DNA from: Oxyruncus cristatus
Taxonomy: Eukaryota > Chordata > Aves > Passeriformes > Cotingidae
Direction: 5' to 3'
Length of the DNA stretch: 64,000 nt
NCBI GenBank assembly: GCA_013399855.1
Contig: VXAY01003846.1
Coordinates: 709,318 to 773,317 of the forward strand
Below, piece by piece: positions 1-13,483 of the stretch. The number at the start of each line of letters is the position of its first letter. Position 1 is the stretch's first letter. The notes below the pieces were generated by a model, which saw only the letters and a program-made list of their open reading frames with translations, ran no database searches and was not told the DNA's origin. The translations under genes were made by a program, and so were the position numbers.

Positions 1-3000
1 TTTTTTTTTTTTTTTTTATGTGGAGGCATATTTTGTTCATTATCCTTAAAGTTTCCTGTGGCTTATTTATACTCATATCAAGACAAGGCACAATTAGTAG
101 GGCAGGTGAATGGGATCATTCTTCATAACTCTTCTTAGAAGCATAAGGATCACTTTACTGGAGTCTGTCTGGACTAGTATGATGTTTCCTCACAGTGATT
201 ATCAAGGGAAGAATATAACAATAGGCTGAGCATCTCCAGAGCATTCCCCCAGGCTCCAACACTCTATACACGTTATTATTTTACAGATATCTGCGATAGG
301 CCATTGTTTCATTTTGAAGCTGGAAGAATTCTAGTCTACTCTTATTCTTTATAATCAGGTTGCTTGATCTTTTTTTGTCTTCTTTTTCCAGTTCTATTGT
401 GATCAGTTTGAAAATCCAGAATACTCTGTGTTCTTCAGAATGCAAGTGTATCGGCGATCTATGCAGTGAAATAAATTGTTTCATTCTTTGTTTCTTTCCA
501 AATACTTTTATTTTGAATACTGTTAAGCACTGATCTTATGTTTTCTAATTATAATTCTATAATTTTATTTTATTTCTAAATGATAATTCATCACTGAAGA
601 GTTTACAGCTCATCACTTTAAGTATATTGCTAGGATTTTTTTTTTCTGTGTGCATTACTTTGGATTCATCAATGCTGAGGTATATTAAACTATTCCAGTG
701 GGAAGTGGAGGATAGCATTAGCAAGCAAGTGAAAGGAGAGTCAGGCTATTAGGGGATTTCATGCCTATATTATACCTAAATTCTGTTTCAACTCTCTAAA
801 TCTTTCCTGTATCTAATCCTTAAAAACATTACAGTGTCTGTGTTAAATATTTCATTGGTATGGATTTAACAACTAGAATAATGACTTGATTGGAAAAGGG
901 TTGTTTTTCTTTGTGAATAAAATACACAGTGAACTTTAAATTATTTAAAAGATACACTTCATAACAGTCTAATGTATCACACCTCTTGCATAAATGTACT
1001 CATTTAAAGAATTATTAGAAACAAAAATGTTTTAAAAATATTTTTGAAGTGTTAAGATTTTTTTTGGTTTGTTTTTCTGTTTGCTAGTCTTCTAACCTTA
1101 CACTAATACAAAATATTCTACTGCATAATACATAAATACTTGGACTATGTTAGTTAACAGTATGGGTGTGTACATATAAGAATGCATACCTTCTTTATAA
1201 AATTATATTGACTACATGTAGAATATGCCAGCAAATATTCACTGATGTTGTGAACGTGATTAAATTTATAGTTGTCAGAAGGTGTCTATTACAGTTTAGT
1301 TACATACAGGAATTGAAGTTTTGAGGTGGTACTTACAGAAACAGTTCCTAGCCAAGTGGCTAACTCTAGCTGGCATCACATTGGACCTGAATGATGTCCA
1401 AAACATAACAGAAATACAGTTTTTATCTAGATCATATGTCCAACAGAAGTGAACTTCATAAGTAACTGGTTCTATGTGTATGTATTACTAAGAAATAATT
1501 GACTTTATATTGCAATATTTTGCTATTATTTAAAAAAAAATCAACGTCACCATGTTCATCCTCTTTTAATATAGCAATGGGAGCAAGGAGCTTGAGTGGG
1601 TCCCATGAACCATTGTGTCTAGGCATTTACAGCCTCAGGAAACATGTCATTAGATGCTTCATGCAGATTGGAATTCACTGAGCATCAGTTTTGCACCCCC
1701 TTAGCAGAAGCCACAGAATGTCTCCAAGCAGTCCAAAACATAACATAAGGTTTATAATACAAAACTAAGTCATTAAAACAGTAATGCTACAAGAAGAAAG
1801 AGGACAAAATACTGCAATAATTCTAGTTTAGAATAAAATACAATACTTTGGTCATGTTTGTATGTCTTTTCTGCTCATCTGTGAAGATACTTAAGCAAAG
1901 CAGTTACTATCATAATTTTTGAAAGTCTGGTATTCTAAATTTAAATATGGAAGAAGATGGGAACAATATTATATCTTAAATTTTTGTGTGACTATTCACA
2001 CTGGGAGTCTGTTTCCAAGAATTGTACTTATGTGAATTTGGTGATCGCAATTGAAAACAATGTATTTCCCATAAATTAATCTGTATGAACCACTCATCTC
2101 TTTTTATAATGCTTGTAAATAATAAAGTATATAGTGCCACATTATGTAATTTCTTTAATCCTTTTACTAGGAGTTACACTTCTGTGACATGTTATATGAG
2201 TCTAAGAGAAGTATTGTCTGGTGTTTCATAGTTAGTCCGACCTAATGAGATAGACTGGTGCCCCCTGTTAGGTGTATAGGAAAAGAATTTAGTTACAAAG
2301 AAATCCAAGCAATTTTAGCTCAGGAAGGTATGTATTTAGTAATAACCACTAAAGTGTCCTGGGCTAGTAAGATTAATGGATACTGAATGCTGTCAAATGG
2401 CTGTGTTGATCTGTAGATTTGAACTTAAGATGAATATGATAAAGCAAGAAAGAGGTAAATGAGGAAGGCTGATGCCGTCAGACTCCTGTTACTAGTCGTT
2501 TTAAAGTTTACTTGTTTTGAATATATTGAGATATGAGCAGTGTTTCTTAAACTTTGAAGCTTTGATGAAAAAGTGATGTATAGTTTAAAATTAATGCATC
2601 GTAATGCTTAGTATTGAGGTGTGACCTCTGGTACTGTGGGTTTATTTTCTCCGTGTTCTCTCTAAGCTGTGTTTGTGTCACGGCCCTCATAGCAGATGCA
2701 TGAAAAGCAGACAGCTTCTAACCTACTTGTACACTGAGGGAGTTACATTAGACCATGATGAATTCATGCCTCTGGAACTGTCAATAAACCTCCTCCTGCA
2801 TGTGGAGCTCCTGCTGACATATGTGGGAATTTCACTCGTGTGAAGATCACAGCACCTGGTCCCCAAGGGAGGCTTTGGTTGAGCACTTTGCCATCAGTAA
2901 CCTGGGAAATGGGAGTGAGCTCTATTTGAACTGCCCCGCTGCAGTCGTGACACCTAGTTTTATTTCTCCAAAATGAATGAAGATGGGTGGATCTGGTATT

Positions 3001-6000
3001 TGATTAGTTTTGTAACTTTCAGGTCTTAAGGTGATTTTTCTTATAATGGACTTGCCCATAGAAGAAAATGGATGTGCAGTTGTGGATATAATATAAATGC
3101 TTTTTACTTTTAATACAAAAAAATTATACTTGACTTTTTTATTATTATTTTTGTATTTGTCTGGACCTTGCTGTGTGGAAATGGTGTTTTTAGAAACATG
3201 TAAATTATATACATTAATTTTTAGAGAAATTATACCTTAATTTTTTAGAGAAATTCCAGTAAAAATTGAGGATGCTTTCATGTGTTTGACTTAGTTGTGT
3301 ATTTTTTCTTTCAGTTTTTGCAGATATCTGGTTTGGTTCCTGAAGACATGATATAGGGAGTAGGCAGTTTGCTGGTATTCTGTTACCAGTGGGCAGACAC
3401 TGACAGGATTGTCATATGCACAGTCACACTTGATTTGCATTTTCTTTCAGAGTGGATTGGGTGTATTTCTGTATCAAAATATTTACTTTTCTACTTGGGA
3501 TGATTACAATGGTTAGTGATATATGAAAGTCAGTCTGCTCTCCAATTTACCAAGTGCTGCAGCTAAAATTTAAATTGTGTAAAAGTGAGCAGGTCCTAGG
3601 CAAAGATGCTCAGAGTTGAACAAGTCTTTGCTTCTCAAATGAAGGAATGGACTGTATTATTTGTATAAATTGCACTCTGAGGATTTCTTCTTCAGAGAGG
3701 CAAAGTGCAACTGCTAAGGATGGTTTGTGAGAGCAGATAACAGATTGACTGCTAGAATAAAGCAAAAGGAAAAGTTGGTAGGAACAACCACACACAATCA
3801 AATAAATCTGTCACTGTCTGCCTTTTTTTTTTTTTCCCCTTTTGTGTGTGTTTGTGTGAGTGAGATATTTAGAATTGTTTTCCTGGTAGATAAAACCACA
3901 GTGGTAAATGATTGTGCATATTTGAGAGATTCTCTGGAAGTGCTGTTGTGTTTAGGAGAATCTGTTGACCTGAGTGAACATGGTGAACTTATCCTGTTCA
4001 GGTAGAGCAAGAAAACTGCAGCTGCTGATAGGTCCTCTTGTGCTTCATAGGTCCTCTTGAAGCAAGAACGTGAGAATAGGAGGTGGAAGATTGAAGAAGG
4101 GTGAAAGGAGCCAGGACGGCTGACAGTCAGTGGGTGAGGCAATGTGCTATGGCTTTGAAATGGGGAGAACAAGGAATTTTATGTTTGGAGCCATAAACTA
4201 AGCCCTTGGTGAATTCCAGAGCCCAAACAAAATGTTGTAGTGAGTGAGCAACATCCAGTTAGAGAGATGTGAAGTGGTGCTCAGAAGAAGCACACTGGGG
4301 TCAAGGATATGTTGGAGACTCTGACGACCAGGAGGTGCCTAGAAGACAAAAGGTTTTTTGGCAAGGGAAAAAAAGACATCAACATGCCTTCATGTTGATG
4401 TTACAGTTGCTGTGATTTCATATCAAGTCATTAGAAATTTTTTATGATGTTTTGCATTTAACCTTTTTTTTTTTTTTCTTGCTAGTGTTCCAGTTTGGAC
4501 CTATTTTGACAGGCACATCATCTGCATGACTAAAGCCATTCTAAATATGAAAAAAAAAAGCTCCCTTACATCATTCATATTCAAACAAACTCAAACCAAA
4601 CCAATCCAAAACCCAGATCACCCATATGAAGTGGTATTGCAAAACCAGTGACACCCCTACGTGTGCTGTGTGGAGGGAGGGTGGGGGGTTAGATTCAGTT
4701 TGCCTCTTGGGTATTTTAGAATTACTGTCAATAAAGTTTGACTAACAAATACTAATAATCTAAGAGCATTGGTTATGCTATGAAAACATTGGAATTCTTA
4801 GATAATAGCAACTTAATGAAGTTCATAGAAGCTTTTGTCCTAACTGTAAGTCAGACATGAGATAATATGAAGCTGTACTGATGCAGACCGTTATTGTTCT
4901 TTTGAAAGGGGTTTCAGATGACTTCACCAGGGAATTTCTGAGGATGTTCCTTTGTGTGTCTGTTGTAAAATAACAGCTCTGGTGCAGTGTAAATAGTGAT
5001 AGTATGCTTCTTAATATAAAGTATTTGTTTTGGACTTAGATCAGATCTTTATGCTTACTTTGGTGTTTTACAGAGATCTCATTTTTAAATAAACAAGGAA
5101 AGTCATGGTGTTTTTGAAGCATTAAAATTCATAGTTGCAGTTTGTGTCAGAGAAATGGTCTTAAAAGAAAGTAGACAATAATAAGACGTAACAATATTTT
5201 TTTCCTTTCTTGATATTCTGTAGAGTAGGTGAAATGCATCTAAGGTATTTGGCATGATGAAATTTGTTCACAGTGTTGACAGACTAAAAGAAAGGTCCAG
5301 CTCCCTCCCCCCAGCTTGTGGTCATTTGTGTGCCTGTGGCATCTGCGCTGTTTGTGGTGTATCTTCTGTAAGGACTGAGATGACCTTCAAATGTGAGGGT
5401 AATGTTAGACTGTGAGATCCTGTACTTTTTGCTTATGGCCATCTGGCCTCGCTAGATCCTTGCCCTGTGCCTGCTTGGTTTTGCTGACATGGATGATGCT
5501 GTTGGCTGTTTTGCTGCTGCCACAGCATTGCCAGATACCTGTGGCACAGGGTGTTATTGATGCGGATGTGAGTGGGAGGGAAGGGAACCAGCCGGACTTG
5601 TCTGCTGTGAAAACTGGGGCTCCCCATGCAGCCCTTGGATCACAGGAATCCTTAACAGCTGTGCAGCCATGGAGCTGTCTTCCATGCATTACTGTCAGTC
5701 CATGAACCCTTCTCACCCATTCGGGAAGAGGTAAAGATCAAGGGGATAACTTAGTGGTAGTGGTACAGCTTTCTAAATTTTTCAAAATATTTTTCATGAG
5801 AAGTATTTAAGTTAGGTAAAAAAAGTGCCTTGGGACATGTTGTTCCATTTATTTTTTAAGACTGTTCCCCATAGAAATCACTGGAGAGTTCTTAAAACAG
5901 ATGGCATGATGTGGGCCATTGTAATGCAATTTTCTTTGTAAAATATTGTGTCCCAGGGCAAATTTACCACAAATGGAGCAATTGTGATGTCCCATAAAAG

Positions 6001-8135
6001 AGAAGACATGTGTTTTTGCAACGTTTGATAGATCTGAAAAATATGCATAACTCTGCCAACTCTGCCAAGCAAGCAAGCCTGCTATTTTCAGTAAAGTATT
6101 TTGGGGCTCTTGGAGTATTTTGAAACTGCTAGTACAGTAACTGCTCTGACTCTTCAGGAAAAGATTGTACAACTAAAATTTTAATAATCAATAAATACAG
6201 TATTATCTGGAATTATGACCATCGGGAAGACATGTTAGATCTCTCTCCCCTTGAACTTTTTTGCAGAAAAAGAATATACATTTTTTGTTAATATTGTTTC
6301 CTGGAACATTTTGGTTTATATATATAGATTTTAAGGCCATAAAGTAAAGGAATAAAGCATAGATGACAAAACAGAAATAGTTTAGATTTCTGGTTCACAA
6401 TTAATTAGTGGAAGTATTTATCTCATCTATTATCTGTACCAAGTAGGACTTAGTAATTAATTAAGTGACACTATTGTAGGAGGTCTGCTGCCATTATTGG
6501 TAATACCTGTTATTAAAAGGGCTAGATAAATTTTATGAATAATTAAAATGGGAAGAAATATGCAAAAGAATGTGAGATTATGTATTTTAATCAGAATATT
6601 CTGATGTATTCTTTACAGAAATATGTACATAATTTCACCTGTATCATAGGTAGGTTTCTAAAATACTACCAAGATAGGGTAGCACTAATGTTTGGTATAC
6701 TTATCTTGAAGAAAAATGGAAATAGGAAACATAAAAATATGTTGTACATGTATTTACAACAGGATATGTTATGGTGAATTGTGTAGGTATACTAAATCTC
6801 TGTTTTTAATTCTTCTAAGATGCCAAAAGAAATAGCTTGCTTATTTTAGCAGTGCCAATTCAAGAAATGTAAGCTAAATCTAGTGAAGCAATTTGTGCCT
6901 GGGAACCTTGAAGACTGGAAACTGCTAACGAATGTGAGACATCTATAATAATCTCTTGAATAATCTTTTGTTTTGTGTAACTGAGAAGGCCAGAGTCTAA
7001 AAAAGGCTAAAGACACTGAATTCTCACTTGCTTGTGAAAGCAGAGGATTTGGCATTTTGCAGTTTTGTATTCCAAGTAGCAGCAGCTTTTTCATGATTTC
7101 TCTTTACTCTTCTTCAGGTACGCACCTTTTGTCCCCTTAAGGGGGAAGACAGCACAGCAATTGAGATTCAAGACAAGATGATCTGTATTTGGTTTTGGCA
7201 CGTTGCTCAGAGTCTCCATCTTCCTTTAACTTAGGATTCTTTTACTGGGACAAGTAGTGGGTACATTAGGAGTGTTTCTGGTCCTTGGGATGTCGGCTCA
7301 GGCCCCGGGCACCTCCTCCCAGTACCATTTTGGACAGGGCTTGCTTGGCTTGTGCTGTCCTAAATCTGTGGAAAAGGGATGGAGCTACTGGAATTGGATG
7401 TGAGCTGTGATATTTTCTAACCAGCATGGGTGACTGGAAAACCAGGACCCTGAGGCAAACCATGGTGCAACTCTTAAGTAATCTAAAAAGAGCCTCAGAT
7501 TTCTAGAATGGTGTTATTATTGTGTATCTGTAGTTAAATCCGTAAGTGACAAGGTTTCATCAGCAGTATCTATTTCCTTTGAACTACTTGTTTTAGTTAA
7601 TGGTGTATTAACTAGAGCTAGCTGTATATGAGAGACAGGGAATTTTAATAAAATTCTGTGGCTTGGGTAATTAGATAATTTTTATAATTTTCAGCTTTAT
7701 TTTAAGTTATTAAATACATTGTTAGGCATTTAGACTTAAATTTACCAATTCCAACTTGGTAGTAGATACAAAAATAAAGCTGTTAAGAAGTAAAACTGTC
7801 TTATTGACTTGCATAAATTAGCACTGTTTATGTATTTAAATATACTCAATTACAAATCTCAGTTCAGTTCCTGACTTTTCCACACATGCTTCCTGTGTGA
7901 TAGCAAGCAAATTATTTAAGAACAAATGTTTCACTGTGCCTAATGAATTTGAAATGCCAGTTGATACCTAGCCACTTTTTAAAATTCAGTAGGTCTATAT
8001 TAATTTGTAGGAATTTCAGTTCTTCACTTCCTTTCTTTAAATTGGGATATTTCTCATTTTGTTATTTTCTGATCCTTGTACTTTGAAGTTAGCAGGTCTG
8101 TACTGTTGTGTATTTTGTACTGTCTCTGATGTAGT
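1..8135. other. AT-rich unique sequence, no gene identified
   Basis: Starts with a T run (1-17). No CR1 or LTR piece recognised up to 8135. Small ORFs (for example 3798-4172 minus, 3727-4005 plus) are low complexity and overlap each other in opposite frames. Around 5412-5705 + a more GC-rich, hydrophobic 97-codon ORF occurs (see findings), without recognised domains. Probably DGKB intron or the upstream intergenic region. Confidence 0.6.
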
Positions 8136-8966
8136 CATAAAATCATTGAATGGTAGGAGTTGGAAAGGACCTTAAAGGCTGTGTAGTTTCAAACACCCAA
8201 CCCCCAACTCCCCAGACCATGAGAAGAGACACCTTCCACTAGACCAGGTCGCTCAAAGTCCCATCCAGCCTGGCCTTGAATGTTCCTAGGGATGTGGCAT
8301 CCATCACCTCTCTGTGCAACCTGTTCTAGTGCTTTACCACCTTCACTGTAAAGAATTTCTTCCCAATATCTAATCCAAACCTGCCTTCTGTCAGTTTCAT
8401 GTCCCTTGTCCTATCACCTACCTTTGTAAAAAGTCCCTCTTTGGCTTTGTCAGACCCCTTTAGCTACTTGAAGGTTGCTGCATGGTCTCCCTGGAGCCTT
8501 CTCCAACCAAAAACCCCAACTCTTTCAGCCTGTCTTCATAGGAGAGATGCTCCAGACCTCTAATCATTTAATGGCCCTCCTCTGGACTCACTGCAAAAGG
8601 TACATGCCCTTGTGTTCAGGGCCACAGAGCAGGACACAGCACTCCAGGTGGGGTCTCACAAGAGCAGAGTAGTGGGGGAGAATAACCTCCCTGGACCTGC
8701 TGGCCACACATCTTTTGATGCAGCCCGAGATATGGTTGTGGCTTTCTGGGCTGCAAGTGCACACTGTCGAGTCATGTCAAGCTTCTTGTCCACCAACACT
8801 CCCAAGAGCTAGTCTTGATCCATTCTCTGCCCAGCCTGTACTTGTGCCTGGAACTGCCCCAACTTTGCACTTGGCCTTGTTGAACTTGATGAGTTTGCAC
8901 AGACCCATCTCTTAATCCTCTCAAGGTCCCTCTGGATGGTATTTCTTCCCTCCAGTGTGTAAATCT
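8136..8966 (-). mobile_element. CR1 LINE, 3' part (ORF2 C-terminus and 3' UTR)
   Basis: The complement carries the typical CR1 3' end. Near 8136 it begins with the degenerate tail and the segment reading GGTAGGAGTTGGAAAGGACC on the + strand. It then passes through the 3' UTR into the end of ORF2 around 8470-8950 (cognates of 'EERLKELGFW' and 'HLCSGPQSRTQH'-type CR1 sequence, with frameshifts). The 5' end is truncated near 8966, as is usual for CR1. Several short ORFs here on both strands are fragments of this dead element. Confidence 0.9.
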
Positions 8967-9918
8967 TATCTCAGTTTCTGCTTTATAACACAAGCATATA
9001 ATAACAACATAATTAGTAGTTACTTTACATTTTTCATCTGTTCCATTGGTCAAGCCAGCCTGTAAAGAATGAGCAGGAAAATGAAGTGTTTTTAGGAACT
9101 GTTGAATGTCAGAGTGCAGACACCCTAGTTTGGGTCAGAAAAGCAGCATAGTGCCCAGGCTGGCTAGTCCCAGTTGCCCAGTTCAACTTGGCTCTGGGAT
9201 TTCTGCCTCTGCAGTCTAAGCAGCTGAGTGTAAACAATAGCGTCAAATTTGGAATCACAGATTTGTATGGATTCACATCACCTGATATGAATGACCTTTC
9301 TCTGTGGTGATTTTTGTTTGTTTGCTTTTTCTTCTTGTGGCTAAGTCGTTTTTTCTTGGGTAAAACACCACATATTACTTGGCATGCCTCAAATGAGAAA
9401 ACAGAGGGGCTAGCTGTCTTTTGGTTTACTGCAAACATAAGCAAAAATACTTAATTATGAAAGTTGCAGGCGTACATCAGTATCAATTGGGATATATAAA
9501 CAAGTTAATTTTAAATGAATTTTATGTTTTTGAGGATAGAGAGTTTATGAGGCTTTAGCTGATCACTGATGAATGTTCTCAGAAGATAAAATTTCTGTTT
9601 CATTAGTAAGTATGACTTTATAATCTCAAATACAACCTTTGAAAAAAGAACTTCTTACAGAATGGTTTTAAATAACAAATAGTATAAATTTTCTCTCCTT
9701 TTTTTAATGTCATAAGCTATACCAAAATAGGATGACCTTAGTAAACTGAGTGACTTACAGATTACATAGCTATGAAATTCTTGTGATATAAAGAGGATAC
9801 AGGCAGACCAAACTTTTTTAGGCTTATTTCATATTTAGAAGAATTCAACTGCACATGTTTTAAGACAGGGCAGGTGAAAGGAATGACTCATAAAAAATCA
9901 TTTAGTACAGTTAAACAG
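8967..9918. other. Unique spacer between two inverted CR1 copies
   Basis: Nothing recognisable. The 111-codon minus ORF at 9109-9444 runs through the A-rich complement of a T-rich tract and has no domain. Confidence 0.6.
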
Positions 9919-10135
9919 AGATTCTGAACTGTGAGGGTGGTGAGGTGCTGGAACAGGTTGCCCAAAAAAGTTGTGCATACCGCATCCCTGGAAGTGTTCA
10001 AGGGCAGGGTGGGTGGGGCTCTGAGCAACCTGGTCAAGTGAAAGGTGTCCCTGCCCATGGCAGGGGGTTTGGGATTAGGTGACCTTTAAGGTCCGTTACA
10101 ACCCAAGCCATTCTATAATTCTATTATTTCTATTA
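9919..10135 (+). mobile_element. CR1 LINE, 3' UTR fragment
   Basis: Contains the CR1 landmarks GTGAGGGTGGTGAGGTGCTGG, then GAACAGGTTGCCC, a 'ccctggaagtgttcaag' segment, a 'ggtgtccctgcccatgg' segment, and the 3' tail with imperfect TTCTATAATTCTATT repeats. 5'-truncated. It lies in inverted orientation to the CR1 at 8136-8966. Confidence 0.9.
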
Positions 10136-13100
10136 ATATAACTGTTTTTAAAATTCACATAGTCTCTAATTGATGAAAGTAAGTTTTACATGGGTGGCTC
10201 CAGGGAATAATGTTATACATGTACCTCCCATACTCTTATCCCATGTTGATAAGAGCAGACCACACAAAGGACTTTGGAAAATCTCTTAATTTGAAAATTT
10301 TGGAGTATCAATTCAGAATGGTACAACAGAGAATAATGCTTAACCCTAAAAAATCTGCTCATGGGGTTTGGTCTGTCCTCCCCCCCCCCATTGTCTTGAT
10401 ATTCTGTCTTACAAGATTTCCAATGGAATTCAAGCTCTGTAATATAAGTATTTCATATACAGTCTTCTCATAAAACATCTAGACCTTTAGTGATGACTTT
10501 GTACAAGTAGATAGAAGAAGAACTAGTACAGTAGTTGCTAAGTACAGACTGAGCTGCAATTATAGGGTAAAAATGTTGAAAACCATTGAAAGTTGAAATG
10601 TGACTTAAGCTTGTGCCTATTCAAAACTAACAAGGTTTTTCTTCATAATTTCTCCTTAGTAATAGAAAACTGGGCATAAATTTGTAGGCAATTTTGCCAT
10701 TTTCAGGTATAGGATGAATGAATTTTCAGGATCCTATTGAAGTTCTACAGGGCAAATTTTTTTAAGTCCTGTAGTTAGCAGTGTAAAACAAATTTTAAAC
10801 ATTTCTGTTTAAGACAACTTTGTTTCCGTGAGTAGACCTTCAGTTGGCTTAAGATGTTCTGAACAGGCATGTTCTGAACGTTAAGTTGTAGGATTATAAA
10901 GTTTGAAGCAAATAAAACAACAGAGAAAGACTTGAGCTTCTGAGTTGCAGCGCATCAAATGCAGCGTGTGCATCCCAGTGTGTCAGCTGAGAGACTAACA
11001 AAAGCGACAGAACGGGTTTCAGGCTGAAAGCAGAAAGGCTTCTTTAGGTGTGAAATACTGTAATAGATACAGCTTTGCAATTGGTTGTATTTAGTGCTGA
11101 TGCTTTTCAAGTTAAGAATATAAATTCATGGGGGCAGTACATCCCTAATTAGTATTACCAGGAGTGGTAGCATTCTTATCTGATACCTCTGTTCTGTGTG
11201 GGAGTGGAGTCCAGAAGACTGAATCATGTAATTATTCTACTTATAGAAGAACAAATGTTATGTTACCCAGCTGCCATCCATTTTATTATACTTTTTTTTT
11301 TTTTTGTCATTGAAGAGGAATTCTTCAGCAATTTAAACAGAGAAACAACCATGAATTGTTGAATTTCTTTTTGTGTTCGTGTATTTAGTCTACTTTCCTC
11401 ACTTTTATCACCTTCTTTGATTTCTAGCTTTTCATTAGTTACCATATTCTAATACAATTTTCATAACTCTAATATAATTTTTTGGATGTAAAGGTTAACA
11501 ATATATTCAGAACAGACTAAGGGTTTTTTCATTTCTTGCTAGATATATTTGTTTGTTTATTTTGAAAGAAAACAAAAGAAAGTGTATCAAACATTGTTTT
11601 TATTTTGCTTTTTAAAGCTATGGTAAACGTGAACTGCACAGAAAATTATTGATATTTTAAGTGACGGTGTTTATGATTGAGAAGTAAATCCTAACTCACT
11701 ATCACTGAACTCTTTTTATAGTAAAGCTAATGAATAAATATGAAACCATTTGTAGTTGTCTAGAAGGCTCCATGCTATCCCAGTGGACAGTGACATAGCA
11801 CCAGCTATTCATATCCCTGGTCTGCTATAATTTAATCAACTCCTTGCAGCTCTCTCCCTAGGGGGAAAAAAAGAAAAAAAAGGAAAAAAAAAATCCACCT
11901 AGTAGAAAACAATCTAGAATGAACTTCTCCTATGAAATCCTTTAACCTGCCAGCTAACCTGATCTCTATTAACTGTACACTTTTCCTGTTGATTAAATCA
12001 GGTTCATATTTTCACAAGTTGTTTAAAAGGAATTCCAACACCTTGTTCCCAGTTTATTTTAAAAGTGCATAAAGCATTTGAATTAGGACAGCAGTGAACA
12101 AATCTTTTCCTCGAGCACTGTGGAACATTTTTGTCACAAGACTAAAGCACATCTCTTCAAAGGCTTATTTCTGAGCATGAAGTAGGAATTTCTGCCCCAG
12201 GAAATTAAGGATCATCAGAATTCTTCTCCCGTTGTAAATTACACTTTTCAGCTTTGCTTTCCTCTAATGTAATCACCCCCAGAGCACCTAAATATGGAAA
12301 GATTAATTAAGCCCAACCATTAAACAAAGAAATCCCTGTATCTTATTGCCAACAAAAGTTAATTGTTAGGCAGAATTTACAGGTTGCCCCATGAGAGGGA
12401 AATGAAAGAAAAGAGGAAGAACATGTGGCAGATAATAGTCAAAGAGCTTAACGCCTGCTGATATGGGACTTAGATAATTGTGGTACCGGTTGTGGGGAGG
12501 TCTGTGTAGAGCTCACATCGAGGGATGCGCTCCTGGAGCTGGCTTTCCTGGGGAAGGTGGTAGAGACGTACTTTGGAAGTCGGAGTTTGCCCCTAAGATG
12601 TTTATTGTAATGCTCTAGATTTTGGAGGAGTTCTGGTGGATATGTGGAAACTGGAATGGATGACATGGAAAGAATTGTTTGAGAGATTGATTAATCCTCT
12701 CATCAGAGTGATTTATCCAGTGGACAACCTAATGTGCTCTGTTACAGAGAACTTACTACCGATTACATAGCTATATACCTATCAAATCCAGTGCTTTCTG
12801 TCCCAGATTGCTTTGTTCTCTATATTAAAGAATATCAGTCATAAGCCTTAGTGATCCAACCTTCTTTTAAGGCTTTTAATATTCAAATAGTATATTTTTT
12901 TAAATTCACAAATTTCATAATACAGCTGTCTATAAATCTTTCTCTCTAAACAGTTTATTTTCTACTTTTTGGTGGCATCACCTTTCTTTCTCTCCTTTTT
13001 TTTTTTTCTTTTTGCTCCCAGTTTCAGTACACTGTGATCACTTAGTCATAAATAAAGGGTACCAAATTTTAATGGCCCTATGGACAAATTTGCTTGTTTA

Positions 13101-13483
13101 GTCATCAATGTAAAATAGAAAGGATGAGTAACTCCTCAAATTTTTGAATTATGTACTATTTCTCTCATAAGCATAAATTAAATTCCTGTCAGAAAAGGTG
13201 TCAGTTTATTTTTACTTTATTCAGTTATACTCTTTAAAGCAAGAAAAAAGCCTTTATGAACTATTTTGTGGTATTTTCTTGTCCCAGATTCATGTTAGGT
13301 TTTGTATATTTCAGTGTTTCTTTCAGTGAAGAAATCACTGAGAAATTTGAGTGTAGTTCTTCTGACTGGGTAAGTAATTAGTGTAGCAACTTGGAACTAG
13401 GGAGCCTAGGAGTTGGAAAATTTAGGATCTGTCAGAAGTTGCTTTTAAAGAAATTATGTGATGAAGTTAAGGTACAGGAAGAG
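10136..13483. other. Unique sequence; candidate conserved noncoding stretch at 11930-12440
   Basis: No transposon recognised. An 11930-12440 block lacks long homopolymers and carries several homeodomain-type cores (ATTAATTAAG near 12302, GTTAATTGTTAG near 12358, TTGATTAATCC near 12687). It resembles regulatory noncoding DNA, but this cannot be shown without alignment. A C run of 10 lies at 10380. Confidence 0.45.

Noticed and set aside
3798..4172. 124-codon minus ORF overlapped by a plus ORF at 3727-4005
   Set aside because: The end is poly-Lys from a T run and opposite strands are both open, which is typical of chance.
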